Shown: positions 7,826-16,691, counted from the first letter of the stretch. The stretch is 64,000 nt of DNA from Lachnospiraceae bacterium (GCA_902363835.1 CABJBM010000015.1:1-64000); one strand, 5' to 3'. Numbers and translations: made by a program. Notes: generated by a model not told the origin, from the letters alone.

Positions 7826-8857
7826 TCAACTCCTTTCTTCCTGCTCAAACATATAAGGAAGAGTGAGGCATACTTCGGTTCCGATTCCGGGAGTGCTGAG
7901 GAGATGGAGACCATATTCGTCACCCATGAGAAGGCGGATTCTGGAATTCACATTTATAAGAGCAATTCCGCCTTTCCCTCCCTCATTGGCGGAGCCGTCC
8001 CCGGCATCCATGCGGGAAAGCTTTTCATTAAGGCGTCCAAGCCGGGCTTCTTCAATGCCAATCCCGTCATCAACCACGGAAAGGTAAAGAACGGTATCAC
8101 TGTGTTCCACGTCAATGACAATGGTTCCTCCTGAAACCTTAGGCTCTAATCCATGTTTAATGGCGTTTTCCACGATTGGCTGAAGGGTAAGTTTGGGAAT
8201 CCGGGTTTTTAAAACCATTTCATCATCCCGGGGCAGTTTGATCTTTAATTCCAGCTTATCATCAAAGCGGTATTTCTGAATTAAAAAATAATTCTCTACA
8301 TTAGCCAGTTCTTCCTGAAGGGTACTGAGCTTCTCCATTTTTGAAGTTGTATAGCGGAAGAATACGGCAAGAGCTTCTGCGATCTTTCCGATTTCCGGAA
8401 CTCCCGCCATAATCGCATCGGAACGTATGGATTCCAGTACATTATAGAGAAAGTGAGGATTGATCTGATTTTGAAGGGCCAGGTATCTGGCTTGCTGCTT
8501 GGCATTTTCCATTATTTTATCCTTGTCCAGGATGGTGTGCACTTTTAAAAGCAGGGCATCTGTATCAGGAGAAATTCCTTCCAGGTTTTTGAATATTTCT
8601 GTGAAAATGATCCCGTCGTTGAAAAGCTCTACTTTTTTTCTCATGGTGTCTAAGGGTTCTAAAATTTTGATCTTTCCGATAACCAGCAGCAGAAGAAAGG
8701 AAAACAGCATAATCCATGCCATAATTAAATAAAAAATGGATTCCGTCAGTTCCGGCTTAAGCAGAATCAGAAAGAACAGGATCAGGGCGAGACAGCTCCA
8801 GGAAAATATGGCCTTTATCCAGATCTGAATACGTTTTTTCAACCATTGTTTTTTCAA
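7826..8857 (-). CDS. YesM-family sensor histidine kinase with minimal sensor part
   Basis: 343 aa. Two membrane helices (about 15-33 and 40-61) are joined by only about six residues outside, so there is no extracellular ligand domain; YesM kinases usually carry a dCache domain of some 250 residues. A short linker leads to the His_kinase domain with the phospho-acceptor in NQINPHFLYN (His 135), then the N box LQPIVENAIKHG and glycine boxes DDGIGI and GGKGGIAL. It would phosphorylate the regulator encoded 17 nt upstream. Its input is probably relayed by membrane partners, such as the neighbouring ABC proteins. Confidence 0.88.
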   Translation of the reverse strand: MKKQWLKKRIQIWIKAIFSWSCLALILFFLILLKPELTESIFYLIMAWIMLFSFLLLLVIGKIKILEPLDTMRKKVELFNDGIIFTEIFKNLEGISPDTDALLLKVHTILDKDKIMENAKQQARYLALQNQINPHFLYNVLESIRSDAIMAGVPEIGKIAEALAVFFRYTTSKMEKLSTLQEELANVENYFLIQKYRFDDKLELKIKLPRDDEMVLKTRIPKLTLQPIVENAIKHGLEPKVSGGTIVIDVEHSDTVLYLSVVDDGIGIEEARLGRLNEKLSRMDAGDGSANEGGKGGIALINVNSRIRLLMGDEYGLHLLSTPGIGTEVCLTLPYMFEQEERS

Positions 8858-8874
8858 AGGATATCCTCCCCGCT

Positions 8875-10503
8875 TCAGCGTTCCAGAAACATTTTGCGGT
8901 ATTCATTGGGAGAGACGCCCAGCGTTTTTTTAAACTGTTTGGTGAAAAATTTAATATCACTGTAACCAACCAGTTCCGCTATTTCGCTTACATTCCGTTC
9001 TTTTTCCACCAAAAGCTTTTTGGCGGCCTCAATTCTTACCATCTGGATATATTCAGTCAGTGTTTTTCCTGTTTCTTTTTTAAATAAATAAGAAAAGTAG
9101 GAATAGCTGAAACCGGCATTTTTTGCCAGCTCTTCCAGCTTTATATCAATGCCCTTATTTTTCTCTATATAATGCTTGGCATAGGCAACCGGTTTTATTT
9201 CCCTGCTTTTTAAATGGTTTAAAACCTCAAATAAGGTTTTAATAAGCGTTTCTTCCAGCAGTTCAAAGGCCTGGTCAAGGCTGATGCAATGCTCATACAT
9301 TTCGGAAAAGTAAGCAGATATCCCACTTTTGTTCAGAGATGAATCCAGCAGTTCAAACCAGTCCAGATAATTGTGGGCCAGCCGGAGAAGTTCTATTTTA
9401 ACATCAAGGCCGGTGATGTCTTTTGCTCCGTGCATGATCCGTTTGGCATCATTTAAGCACTTTTTTATTTCTTCCGGCTCAAAGGATTCCGGTCTGCTTT
9501 CCAACAGCTTTGAAATCTTTTCGGTTAAGGCGTGCTTTTCTTCTGATCCTGCAGCAGGCATATTCAATTCCGAAACCGTATTGGCATCCGTAAGAAGCCG
9601 GTTGTACATGGCAATCCGGCTTTTCTGTATTTGCCGGATAAGCTCTTCGTCTGAATCCACCGGTTCTGTTATGATTGCTGTAAAGTGTAACTTTGGAAAC
9701 AGATCCTGAAGCCCCATGACCCGGTCTCTCACATGATTTAGGGCTTTGATCAGTTCTTCCTTGTCAGGAGGTTCATGACAGAGCAGTAAAAATATGCCCT
9801 CATGGGAGGACTCAATGGTTAACTCTCCTTCTTCAGAAGCAAATTCCACCTGCAGGATCTCAATGGTTTTCTCAATTAAAAGCTGATAGGCATCTTTGGT
9901 AAAATCCTTATATTCAATATCAGGCTTTACAATGAGACACCGGCCCCCCGGGTCAACAACCTGGGAGGTATTGATTTTCCGGACTTCTTTTAATACTGTC
10001 TCAGGACTTTCCTCCGGTTTTTGTTTCAGTATTATTTTTAAAAATACCCGTTTAAATTCACCGGAATAGTTTCTTATGGTTTTCTCCAAGTGAATCCGGG
10101 TTTCCTGGCTGCTTTTTTGCTCCATGGTTTCTTTCACAAGCTTCTTTAGGGTGCGGGTCAGATCATCCTGGTTAATGGGTTTTAACAGATAATCCCGCAC
10201 GCCGAACCGGATCCCCTGTTGTGCGTATTGAAAGTCCTTATAGCCGCTTATGATAATGCACTTAAGAGAAGCATTCTGTTTTTTGGATTCTTCAATCAGT
10301 TGAAGACCATCCATGCCCGGCATTCTGATATCCGTAAGCAGAACGTCAGGTTTCTTTTCCTGAATCAGCTGAAAGGCAGAAATGCCATCATAAGCAACAC
10401 CCAGAAGCTCAGCCCCTATTTCATCCCAGTCGATTAAATATTCTAAAAGCCTGCATATTTTTTTCTCGTCGTCTGCAATTATTATTCCTAAAATTAAAAT
10501 CAT
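8875..10503 (-). CDS. YesN-family response regulator with AraC-type DNA-binding domain
   Basis: 542 aa. The N-terminal receiver has the acidic pair ADDE, phospho-acceptor Asp 58 in LLTDIRMPGMDG and the conserved lysine in YLLKPI. A central region of about 290 residues is typical of YesN proteins, and the C-terminal 100 residues hold two AraC helix-turn-helix motifs. It likely activates the sugar importer operon (promoter 6238-6266) in response to the kinase. The ATG at 10503 has a GGGGG run directly before it and no well-spaced ribosome binding site, but a good promoter 37 nt upstream leaves little room for a different start. Confidence 0.88.
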   Translation of the reverse strand: MILILGIIIADDEKKICRLLEYLIDWDEIGAELLGVAYDGISAFQLIQEKKPDVLLTDIRMPGMDGLQLIEESKKQNASLKCIIISGYKDFQYAQQGIRFGVRDYLLKPINQDDLTRTLKKLVKETMEQKSSQETRIHLEKTIRNYSGEFKRVFLKIILKQKPEESPETVLKEVRKINTSQVVDPGGRCLIVKPDIEYKDFTKDAYQLLIEKTIEILQVEFASEEGELTIESSHEGIFLLLCHEPPDKEELIKALNHVRDRVMGLQDLFPKLHFTAIITEPVDSDEELIRQIQKSRIAMYNRLLTDANTVSELNMPAAGSEEKHALTEKISKLLESRPESFEPEEIKKCLNDAKRIMHGAKDITGLDVKIELLRLAHNYLDWFELLDSSLNKSGISAYFSEMYEHCISLDQAFELLEETLIKTLFEVLNHLKSREIKPVAYAKHYIEKNKGIDIKLEELAKNAGFSYSYFSYLFKKETGKTLTEYIQMVRIEAAKKLLVEKERNVSEIAELVGYSDIKFFTKQFKKTLGVSPNEYRKMFLER

Positions 10504-10546
10504 CCCCCATAGTTATCTTCCAATGCGAATCATACCTTCTCTTTTC

Positions 10547-10575
10547 AGTATACTTCACCAAGTCCATAATCTCAA
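10547..10575 (-). promoter_or_regulatory. Sigma-A-type promoter of the regulator-kinase-pseudo-ATPase operon
   Basis: On the minus strand TTGAGA (10575-10570), 17 nt, then TATACT (10552-10547). Transcription would begin about 37 nt before the response regulator start. Confidence 0.6.
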
Positions 10576-10661
10576 CTCAAAAAGTTTTGTGTACTGTAAA
10601 ATATTGACTAAAAATGTGAAAAATAAAACAAAATGATAAAGGATTTGCCAATACTTCATTC

Positions 10662-10690
10662 TTGTGGTGGTAAAAGTTCTATGCTATAAT
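10662..10690 (+). promoter_or_regulatory. Extended -10 promoter of the holB operon
   Basis: TTGTGG (10662-10667), 17 nt, TATAAT (10685-10690) with TGC directly before the -10 box. It gives holB its own promoter, as expected if the sugar-sensing block separated it from the upstream genes. Confidence 0.65.
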
Positions 10691-10761
10691 TAGTTTGATC
10701 CGTTTTTCAGTGGAAATGAAACAGGAATACGGATCAGATAACGTTGACAGGGGGTGTCTCT

Positions 10762-11751
10762 ATGCCAGGGTTTAAGGATATCATCGGACATGAGAGAATC
10801 AAAGAACATTTGCAAAAGGCCATTGAATCAAATCATGTTTCCCATGCGTACATTCTTACAGGGGAAGCGGGGATGGGGCGTAAGTCCCTGGCCAATGCAT
10901 TTGCAATGACCCTGCTCTGTGAAAAGGGAAAGAATGAACCATGTATGCAGTGCCATGCCTGCAAGCAGGCCCTGAGCGGAAACCATCCGGATCTGATTTA
11001 TTTAACTCATGAGAAGCCGGGAAGCATTGGCGTTGACGATATCAGGGAGCAGATCCATGACACCATTATGATACGCCCCTATAGCAGTTACTATAAGATC
11101 TATATTGTGGATGAAGCAGAGAAGATGACGGTTCAGGCACAGAATGCGCTGTTAAAGACCATAGAGGAACCGCCGTCCTATGCAGTTATTATGCTGCTTA
11201 CCACCAATCAGGAATCATTTCTGCCCACCATTCTTTCCAGGTGTGTGCAGTTAAAGCTTAAGCCATTGCAGGATTCGGTGATAAAATCCTATTTAACAGG
11301 ATCTTTGGGAATAGGGGAGAGCAAAGCAGAGGTTTATGCGGCGTTTGCCAGAGGAAATTTAGGAAGAGCGATTCATTTGGCTTCCTCTGAGGAGTTTCAA
11401 TTGATGTATAAGGAATTGATCCATATGCTGAAGCACATAAAGGATATGGATATTGTGGAGCTGCTTTTTTACATTAAGCGGATGAAGGATGAAAATCTGG
11501 ATATTTATGAATGTCTTGATTTTATGCAGCTGTGGTACCGGGATGTTTTAATGTATAAGGTGACTCAGGATATCAATCTTCTGGTTTTCAGGGAAGAATA
11601 TAATACAATGAAAGAGATGAGCGCTGCCAGCGCTTATGACGGCATTGAGATGATTTTACAGGCCATTGACAAGGCCAGGATCCGTCTGGATGCCAATGTG
11701 AATATGGAGTTGGCTATGGAGCTCATGCTGCTTGTTATGAAGGAGAATTAA
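10762..11751 (+). CDS. holB: DNA polymerase III delta-prime subunit
   Basis: 329 aa AAA+ clamp-loader subunit. It opens the sliding clamp with DnaX and the delta subunit. Visible features are the N-terminal FKDIIGHERIKEHL, HAYILTGEAGMGRKSLA at the P-loop position, a zinc-binding cluster (CEKGKNEPCMQCHAC), the YIVDEAEKMT Walker B and the sensor-1 region SRCVQLK. The start at 10762 follows AGGGGGTG at good spacing; a TTG at 10744 would place the binding site inside the gene. ricT follows after 3 nt, the standard Firmicutes order. Confidence 0.92.
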   Translation: MPGFKDIIGHERIKEHLQKAIESNHVSHAYILTGEAGMGRKSLANAFAMTLLCEKGKNEPCMQCHACKQALSGNHPDLIYLTHEKPGSIGVDDIREQIHDTIMIRPYSSYYKIYIVDEAEKMTVQAQNALLKTIEEPPSYAVIMLLTTNQESFLPTILSRCVQLKLKPLQDSVIKSYLTGSLGIGESKAEVYAAFARGNLGRAIHLASSEEFQLMYKELIHMLKHIKDMDIVELLFYIKRMKDENLDIYECLDFMQLWYRDVLMYKVTQDINLLVFREEYNTMKEMSAASAYDGIEMILQAIDKARIRLDANVNMELAMELMLLVMKEN

Positions 11752-11754
11752 TAG

Positions 11755-12663
11755 ATGATAAAAGTAATAGGCGTTCGTTTCCGCAATGCAGGGAAAATAT
11801 ATTACTTTGATCCCATGAATCTTGAGGTTCGGACCGGGGATCACGTAATTGTGGAGACTGCACGGGGAATTGAATATGGTTACGTTGTTCTGGGATGCCG
11901 GGAAGTGGAAGATGAAAAGGTGATCCAGCCTTTAAAACCGGTGATCCGTATGGCCACCAAAGGTGATGATGAAGTAGAAAAGAAAAATCACGAAAAGGAA
12001 AAGGAAGCATTTAAAATCTGCAAGGAAAAGATCAGAAAGCATGGTCTTCAGATGAAGCTGATTGATGCGGAGTATACCTTTGATAACAATAAGGTATTGT
12101 TTTATTTTACTGCGGACGGAAGAATTGATTTCAGGGAGCTTGTTAAGGATCTGGCCTCTGTTTTCAAAACCAGGATTGAACTTCGCCAGGTGGGAGTCAG
12201 GGATGAGACAAAGATCGTGGGAGGAATCGGAATCTGCGGAAGAACCTTATGCTGCCATTCTTATCTTTCTGAATTCATACCTGTATCAATTAAGATGGCA
12301 AAGGAACAGAACTTATCCTTAAATCCCACAAAGATTTCCGGGGTTTGCGGAAGGCTTATGTGCTGCCTGAAAAATGAAGAGGAGACCTATGAGGAGCTTA
12401 ACAGCAAGCTTCCTAATGTAGGCGATTTTGTCACAACGGATGACGGACTTAAGGGAGAGGTTCATTCTGTAAGTGTTTTAAGACAATTGGTAAAGGTGGT
12501 TGTCACCATTAAGGATGAAAAAGAAATCCGGGAATACAAGGTGGAGCAGCTGAAATTCAAGCCAAGGCGCCGCCGGGAGAAAACCCAGGTGACTGATGCA
12601 GAGTTAAAGGCATTGGAAGCCCTTGAAAAAAAAGAAGGAAAGTCCAAGCTAGATGACAATTGA
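11755..12663 (+). CDS. ricT: PSP1-domain protein, RicT/YaaT family
   Basis: 302 aa. The PSP1 domain contains the family cysteines in GGIGICGRTLCCHS and SGVCGRLMCCLKNE. In Bacillus subtilis RicT (YaaT) joins RicA and RicF in an Fe-S-binding complex that helps RNase Y cleave mRNA and promotes sporulation phosphorelay; those roles are inferred by homology. The C-terminus is a charged tail. It starts 3 nt after holB, and its last 11 nt overlap the methyltransferase start, so the three genes are tightly coupled. Confidence 0.9.
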   Translation: MIKVIGVRFRNAGKIYYFDPMNLEVRTGDHVIVETARGIEYGYVVLGCREVEDEKVIQPLKPVIRMATKGDDEVEKKNHEKEKEAFKICKEKIRKHGLQMKLIDAEYTFDNNKVLFYFTADGRIDFRELVKDLASVFKTRIELRQVGVRDETKIVGGIGICGRTLCCHSYLSEFIPVSIKMAKEQNLSLNPTKISGVCGRLMCCLKNEEETYEELNSKLPNVGDFVTTDDGLKGEVHSVSVLRQLVKVVVTIKDEKEIREYKVEQLKFKPRRRREKTQVTDAELKALEALEKKEGKSKLDDN

Positions 12664-13390
12664 TTTAAAAGAAAATGAACGTATTGATGATCTCCAGAGA
12701 AACGGGTATAAGATCATACAGAAACGGGATGGGTTCTGCTTTGGAATGGATGCAGTCCTTCTTTCCGGATTTGCCCTGGTAAAGCCAGGGGAAAAAGCGG
12801 TGGATTTAGGGACAGGCACCGGAATCATTCCCCTCCTTTTGGAGGCCAAGAATCAGGGCCTTCATTATACCGGTTTAGAGATTCAGGAAGAAATGGCGGA
12901 AATGGCCAAAAGAAGTGTGGCCTTAAACCATCTGGAAGAAAAAATTTCCATTGTAACGGGAGATATAAAGGAAGCCAGCCGTTTATTTGGCGCGGCTTCC
13001 TTTGACGTGGTGACCTCAAATCCTCCGTATATGAACGATTCCCATGGCCTTAAAAATCCGGAGCTGCCAAAGGCAATTGCACGCCATGAGGTGTTATGCA
13101 CCCTTCATGATGTGACAAGAGAAGCTGCAAGGCTTCTGCGTCCTGGCGGGCGGTTTTACATGGTTCACCGGCCTCACCGGCTGGCTGAGATCATAACGGC
13201 TTTAAAAGGCTGCGGATTGGAGCCAAAGCGGATGAAAATGGTTCACCCTTTTGTGGACAGGGAAGCAAATATGGTTCTCCTTGAATCTGTGAGGGGAGGA
13301 AGATCCATGATCAAGGTGGAGGCCCCTGTGATTGTATATAAGGAACCAGGTGTGTATACGGATGAGATCTATACCATTTATGGGTATTGA
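12653..13390 (+). CDS. trmN6: tRNA1(Val) adenine-37 N6-methyltransferase-like protein
   Basis: 245 aa class I SAM-dependent methyltransferase. It has the SAM-binding VDLGTGTGIIPLLL and the NPPY motif (TSNPPYMND) of N6-adenine methyltransferases. The order holB-ricT-trmN6-rsmI matches B. subtilis holB-yaaT-yabB-yabC and supports the YabB/TrmN6 assignment. It starts inside the end of ricT. The small GIY-YIG gene often found next (yazA) is absent here. Confidence 0.85.
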   Translation: MTIDLKENERIDDLQRNGYKIIQKRDGFCFGMDAVLLSGFALVKPGEKAVDLGTGTGIIPLLLEAKNQGLHYTGLEIQEEMAEMAKRSVALNHLEEKISIVTGDIKEASRLFGAASFDVVTSNPPYMNDSHGLKNPELPKAIARHEVLCTLHDVTREAARLLRPGGRFYMVHRPHRLAEIITALKGCGLEPKRMKMVHPFVDREANMVLLESVRGGRSMIKVEAPVIVYKEPGVYTDEIYTIYGY

Positions 13391-13478
13391 TTTTTGCTGA
13401 GATGGGCAATGCCTTGAAGGTATCTGTTTATACCCGGAAAGCATTGGCATTGAAAAGGAAACGACTGGGAGCAGAAAA

Positions 13479-14336
13479 TTGGAAGAGAATAAGGGAAAAT
13501 TATTTTTGTGTGCAACACCCATAGGGAATCTTGATGATATTACCCTGAGGGTTTTAAATACCTTAAAGGAAGCGGATTTGATCGCGGCGGAGGATACCCG
13601 CCACAGCATTAAGCTTTTAAACCACTTTGATATAAAAACGCCCATGACCAGTTATCATGAGCATAATAAGGTGGAAAAGGCCAGGTATCTGGTGGAACAG
13701 ATGAAGCAGGGAGTCCGCATTGCCCTGATCACCGATGCCGGGACGCCGGGTATCTCGGATCCTGGGGAGGAACTGGTAAGGCAGTGTTATGAGGCAGGGG
13801 TTGAGGTGACTTCACTTCCCGGCCCGGCAGCCTGTATTACGGCTCTGACCCTTTCAGGACTTGGTACCAGGCGTTTCTGTTTTGAGGCCTTTTTGCCATC
13901 TGATAAGAAAGAAAAACAATGGATCCTGGAGGAGCTTAAGGAAGAGTCCAGGACCATAATCATTTATGAAGCTCCTCACCGGCTTGTTAAGACTTTAAAA
14001 GAACTTTATGAGGCTTTAGGAGACCGGAAGATCACCATTTGCAGGGAGCTTACAAAACGGTTTGAAACTGCATTCAGGACAACCTTTTCAGATGCTTTAA
14101 AGGCTTATGAAGAGGAGGTGCCTAAGGGAGAGTGCGTCATCGTTATAGAAGGAAAGAGCATCAGGGAGAAAATAGAGGAAAAATCCATGGCTTCCCGGGA
14201 GATGTCAATGGAGGAACATATGGAAATTTATGTAAACCAGGGGCTGGACAGGAAGGAAGCCATGCGCATGGTGGCAAAGGACAGGGGGATCAGTAAAAGG
14301 GAGGTTTATCAGTACTTGATAAAAAATGAATCATAA
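13479..14336 (+). CDS. rsmI: 16S rRNA (cytidine-1402-2'-O)-methyltransferase
   Basis: 285 aa, tetrapyrrole-methylase-fold enzyme that 2'-O-methylates C1402 in the decoding centre of 16S rRNA. The family motifs LFLCATPIGNLDDITLR, EDTRHS, ITDAGTPGISDPG and LPGPAA are all present. The start is a TTG at 13479, supported by GGGAG 7 nt upstream; no ATG is available near. It closes the holB-ricT-trmN6 group, and no terminator is visible between it and the fatty acid promoter. Confidence 0.93.
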   Translation: MEENKGKLFLCATPIGNLDDITLRVLNTLKEADLIAAEDTRHSIKLLNHFDIKTPMTSYHEHNKVEKARYLVEQMKQGVRIALITDAGTPGISDPGEELVRQCYEAGVEVTSLPGPAACITALTLSGLGTRRFCFEAFLPSDKKEKQWILEELKEESRTIIIYEAPHRLVKTLKELYEALGDRKITICRELTKRFETAFRTTFSDALKAYEEEVPKGECVIVIEGKSIREKIEEKSMASREMSMEEHMEIYVNQGLDRKEAMRMVAKDRGISKREVYQYLIKNES

Positions 14337-14344
14337 AATTTCTC

Positions 14345-14373
14345 TTGACATTCCGTGGATCTTTTTATAGAAT
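14345..14373 (+). promoter_or_regulatory. Sigma-A-type promoter of the fatty acid synthesis operon
   Basis: A consensus TTGACA (14345-14350), 17 nt, then TAGAAT (14368-14373). A FabT-like palindrome begins 2 nt after the -10 box, covering the expected transcription start, a position suited to repression. Confidence 0.75.
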
Positions 14374-14374
14374 T

Positions 14375-14391
14375 ACTTTGATATTCAAAAT
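14375..14391. promoter_or_regulatory. FabT-like operator at the fabH promoter
   Basis: The core TTTGATATTCAAA (14377-14389) is a 5-3-5 palindrome resembling the TTTGA-N3-TCAAA site of FabT, the MarR-family fatty acid repressor of streptococci and lactococci. A further half site, TTTGA, follows at 14393-14397. A second, better palindrome of the same type lies before acpP. No marR gene lies in this window, so the regulator would be encoded elsewhere. Confidence 0.6.
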
Positions 14392-14472
14392 ATTTGATTA
14401 ATAAAACAATCCAACGCGACATGGATCCTGCAAGCCTTAAAAGGGAGAGCAGGGGCATGAATGGGGGAATTT

Positions 14473-15438
14473 ATGACAACAAGAATTATAGGAACGGGTT
14501 CTGCTGTCCCAGAGCAGGTGGTAACCAATGAGGATCTGGCAAAGTTTGTGGATACCAGTGATGAGTGGATAAGGACCAGGACCGGAATAAAGGAGAGACG
14601 GATCGCATCGGCGGAGTCGGGAACCTCTGATCTGGCCATACAGGCGGCAAAGGAAGCTCTAAAAAATGCCGGCGTATCAGCAAAAGAGCTGGATATTATC
14701 ATTTTAGCCACATCTTCTGCGGATTGCTGTTTCCCCAGCGGTGCCTGTGAGGTACAGGCGGCCATCGGAGCTGATCATGCCGTTGCTTTTGACATAAGTG
14801 CAGCCTGCTCCGGATTTATTTATGCCTTTAATACAATCCACAGCTTTTTTAAAGCAGGGATTTACCGGACCGGGCTTGTAATCGGGGCGGATACCTTAAG
14901 CAAGCTCATTGACTGGAATGACAGAAGCACCTGTGTTCTGTTTGGTGACGGGGCCGGAGCGGCCGTGGTACGGGCAGAAGAGAAGGGGATCCTTCACATG
15001 ACCATGGGGGCGGATGGCACCAGAGGAAACGCCCTGGAATGCGGAGGGCGGACCACGGGCAATTTCCTTACAGGAAAAAAGCCGGAGCTTGGATACATGA
15101 CCATGGACGGCCAGGAAGTGTTCAAGTTTGCGGTCAAGACGGTGCCGGAATCCATTAAACAGATAGTGGAAGAGAGCGGAACCGACATAGAAGAAATTAA
15201 ATATTTTATTCTGCATCAGGCAAATTACCGGATTTTTGAATCCATCGCAAAGAGGTTGAAGATACCTATGGAGAAATTCCCGACCAATCTGGAACGGTAT
15301 GGGAATACATCGGGAGCAACCATACCCATACTTTTGGATGAGATGAACCGGGAAGGAAAATTACAGCGGGGAGATAAGCTTATACTTGCTGGCTTTGGAG
15401 CAGGATTGACCTGGGGAGCCACTCTTTTGGAGTGGTAA
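14473..15438 (+). CDS. fabH: Beta-ketoacyl-ACP synthase III
   Basis: 321 aa thiolase-fold condensing enzyme that starts fatty acid synthesis by joining acyl-CoA to malonyl-ACP. The Cys-His-Asn triad is visible: DISAACSGFIY (Cys), FILHQANYRI (His) and ERYGNTSGATI (Asn). The N-terminus MTTRIIGTGSAVPE is standard. The ATG at 14473 follows GGGGGA; an in-frame ATG at 14461 would add four residues and cannot be excluded. It is the first gene of the operon. A FabT-like palindrome precedes it. Confidence 0.93.
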   Translation: MTTRIIGTGSAVPEQVVTNEDLAKFVDTSDEWIRTRTGIKERRIASAESGTSDLAIQAAKEALKNAGVSAKELDIIILATSSADCCFPSGACEVQAAIGADHAVAFDISAACSGFIYAFNTIHSFFKAGIYRTGLVIGADTLSKLIDWNDRSTCVLFGDGAGAAVVRAEEKGILHMTMGADGTRGNALECGGRTTGNFLTGKKPELGYMTMDGQEVFKFAVKTVPESIKQIVEESGTDIEEIKYFILHQANYRIFESIAKRLKIPMEKFPTNLERYGNTSGATIPILLDEMNREGKLQRGDKLILAGFGAGLTWGATLLEW

Positions 15439-15452
15439 TGATTTTGACTAAT

Positions 15453-15469
15453 ACTTTGAATTTCAAAGT
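15453..15469. promoter_or_regulatory. FabT-like operator before acpP
   Basis: ACTTTGAATTTCAAAGT is a perfect 17-nt palindrome with the core TTTGA-ATT-TCAAA. A -35-like TTGACT (15444-15449) begins 9 nt upstream, and the palindrome fills the expected spacer of a weak internal promoter (-10 near 15467-15472). It could control acpP and downstream genes separately from fabH. Confidence 0.6.
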
Positions 15470-15518
15470 AATAGCATAAAATTAAATATAAATGAAAATG
15501 AAAGAGGAGATTGAAATT

Positions 15519-15752
15519 ATGTTGGAGAAAATGCAGGAAATTATCGCAGAACAGTTAAATGTGGAGGCCGGTACAATCACTGCCGAATCTTCCTTTAAAG
15601 AGGACTTGGGAGCAGATTCTTTGGATTTGTTTGAGCTTGTTATGGCTCTTGAAGATGAGTATTCTGTGGAGATCCCGTCTGAGGATTTGGAAAAGTTGAC
15701 AACAGTTCAGCAGGTTATGGACTATTTAAAAGCAAAGGGCGTGGAAGCGTAA
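15519..15752 (+). CDS. acpP: Acyl carrier protein
   Basis: 77 aa acidic helical carrier protein. The phosphopantetheine is attached at the serine of [12 protein letters not shown]. It carries the growing acyl chain to all enzymes of the operon. The start at 15519 follows GAGGAG by 9 nt; an earlier ATG at 15492 would add nine residues containing the ribosome binding site. Its stop overlaps the fabK start by one base (TAATG). Confidence 0.95.
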   Translation: MLEKMQEIIAEQLNVEAGTITAESSFKEDLGADSLDLFELVMALEDEYSVEIPSEDLEKLTTVQQVMDYLKAKGVEA

Positions 15753-16675
15753 TGAAAACCAGAATTACCGAACTATTGGGAGTGGACCACCCGATTATCC
15801 AGGGAGGCATGGCCTGGGTGGCTGAGCATCACCTGGCAGCGGCTGTATCGGAAGCCGGAGGCTTAGGATTAATCGGCGGGGCTAATGCTCCCGGCGAGGT
15901 GGTGCGGGCGGAAATCCGCAAGGCAAAGGAACTGACGGGAAAACCCATTGGTGTCAATGTCATGCTGTTAAGCCCTCATGCAGAGGATGTGGCAAAGGTA
16001 GTAGTGGAAGAAGGCATTAAGGTGGTAACCACCGGAGCCGGAAATCCGGAAAAGTATATGGATATGTGGAAGGCAGCAGGCATCAAGGTAATCCCTGTGG
16101 TGGCTTCCGTGGCTCTGGCAAAGAGGATGGAAAAGTACGGAGCGGACGCAGTGGTGGCGGAAGGCAGCGAATCAGGGGGCCATATTGGAGAACAGACGAC
16201 CATGACTCTGGTTCCCCAGGTGGTGGATGCAGTATCCATACCAGTGATCGCAGCCGGCGGCATTGGTGACGGACGGGGAATTGCCGCAGCGTTTATGCTG
16301 GGGGCAGAGGCTGTTCAGATCGGAACCAGGTTTGTGGTTGCAAAGGAATCCATTGTCCATGACAACTACAAGCAGCGGATCATTAAGGCAAAGGACATTG
16401 ACTCCGCAGTAACCGGACGCAGTCATGGCCATCCTGTAAGATGTTTAAGAAACCAGATGACAAGGGAGTATGCCAAACTGGAGCAGGAAGGCAAATCCTT
16501 TGAGGAATTAGAGTACATGACCCTTGGAACCTTGAGAAAGGCTGTCCAGGAGGGAGATATCACAAACGGAACGGTTATGGCCGGGCAGATTGCAGGTATG
16601 ATTTGCAGAGAACAGACCTGCAGGGAAATAATAGAAGAGATGATGGAGCAGGCTGAGAGGTTGCTTGGCCGTTAA
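15752..16675 (+). CDS. fabK: FMN-dependent enoyl-ACP reductase II
   Basis: 307 aa TIM-barrel flavoprotein of the FabK/nitronate monooxygenase family, which reduces enoyl-ACP in the last step of each elongation cycle. Features are IIQGGMAWVAEHHLAAAVSEAG near the N-terminus, the AEGSESGGHIGE segment and AAGGIGDGRGIAAAF at the phosphate-binding end. Location between acpP and fabD is the standard FabK position in Clostridia and streptococci, and no fabI is present. A second, longer relative closes the operon at 23826. Confidence 0.92.
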   Translation: MKTRITELLGVDHPIIQGGMAWVAEHHLAAAVSEAGGLGLIGGANAPGEVVRAEIRKAKELTGKPIGVNVMLLSPHAEDVAKVVVEEGIKVVTTGAGNPEKYMDMWKAAGIKVIPVVASVALAKRMEKYGADAVVAEGSESGGHIGEQTTMTLVPQVVDAVSIPVIAAGGIGDGRGIAAAFMLGAEAVQIGTRFVVAKESIVHDNYKQRIIKAKDIDSAVTGRSHGHPVRCLRNQMTREYAKLEQEGKSFEELEYMTLGTLRKAVQEGDITNGTVMAGQIAGMICREQTCREIIEEMMEQAERLLGR

Positions 16676-16691
16676 AGAGGAGTTTATTATT

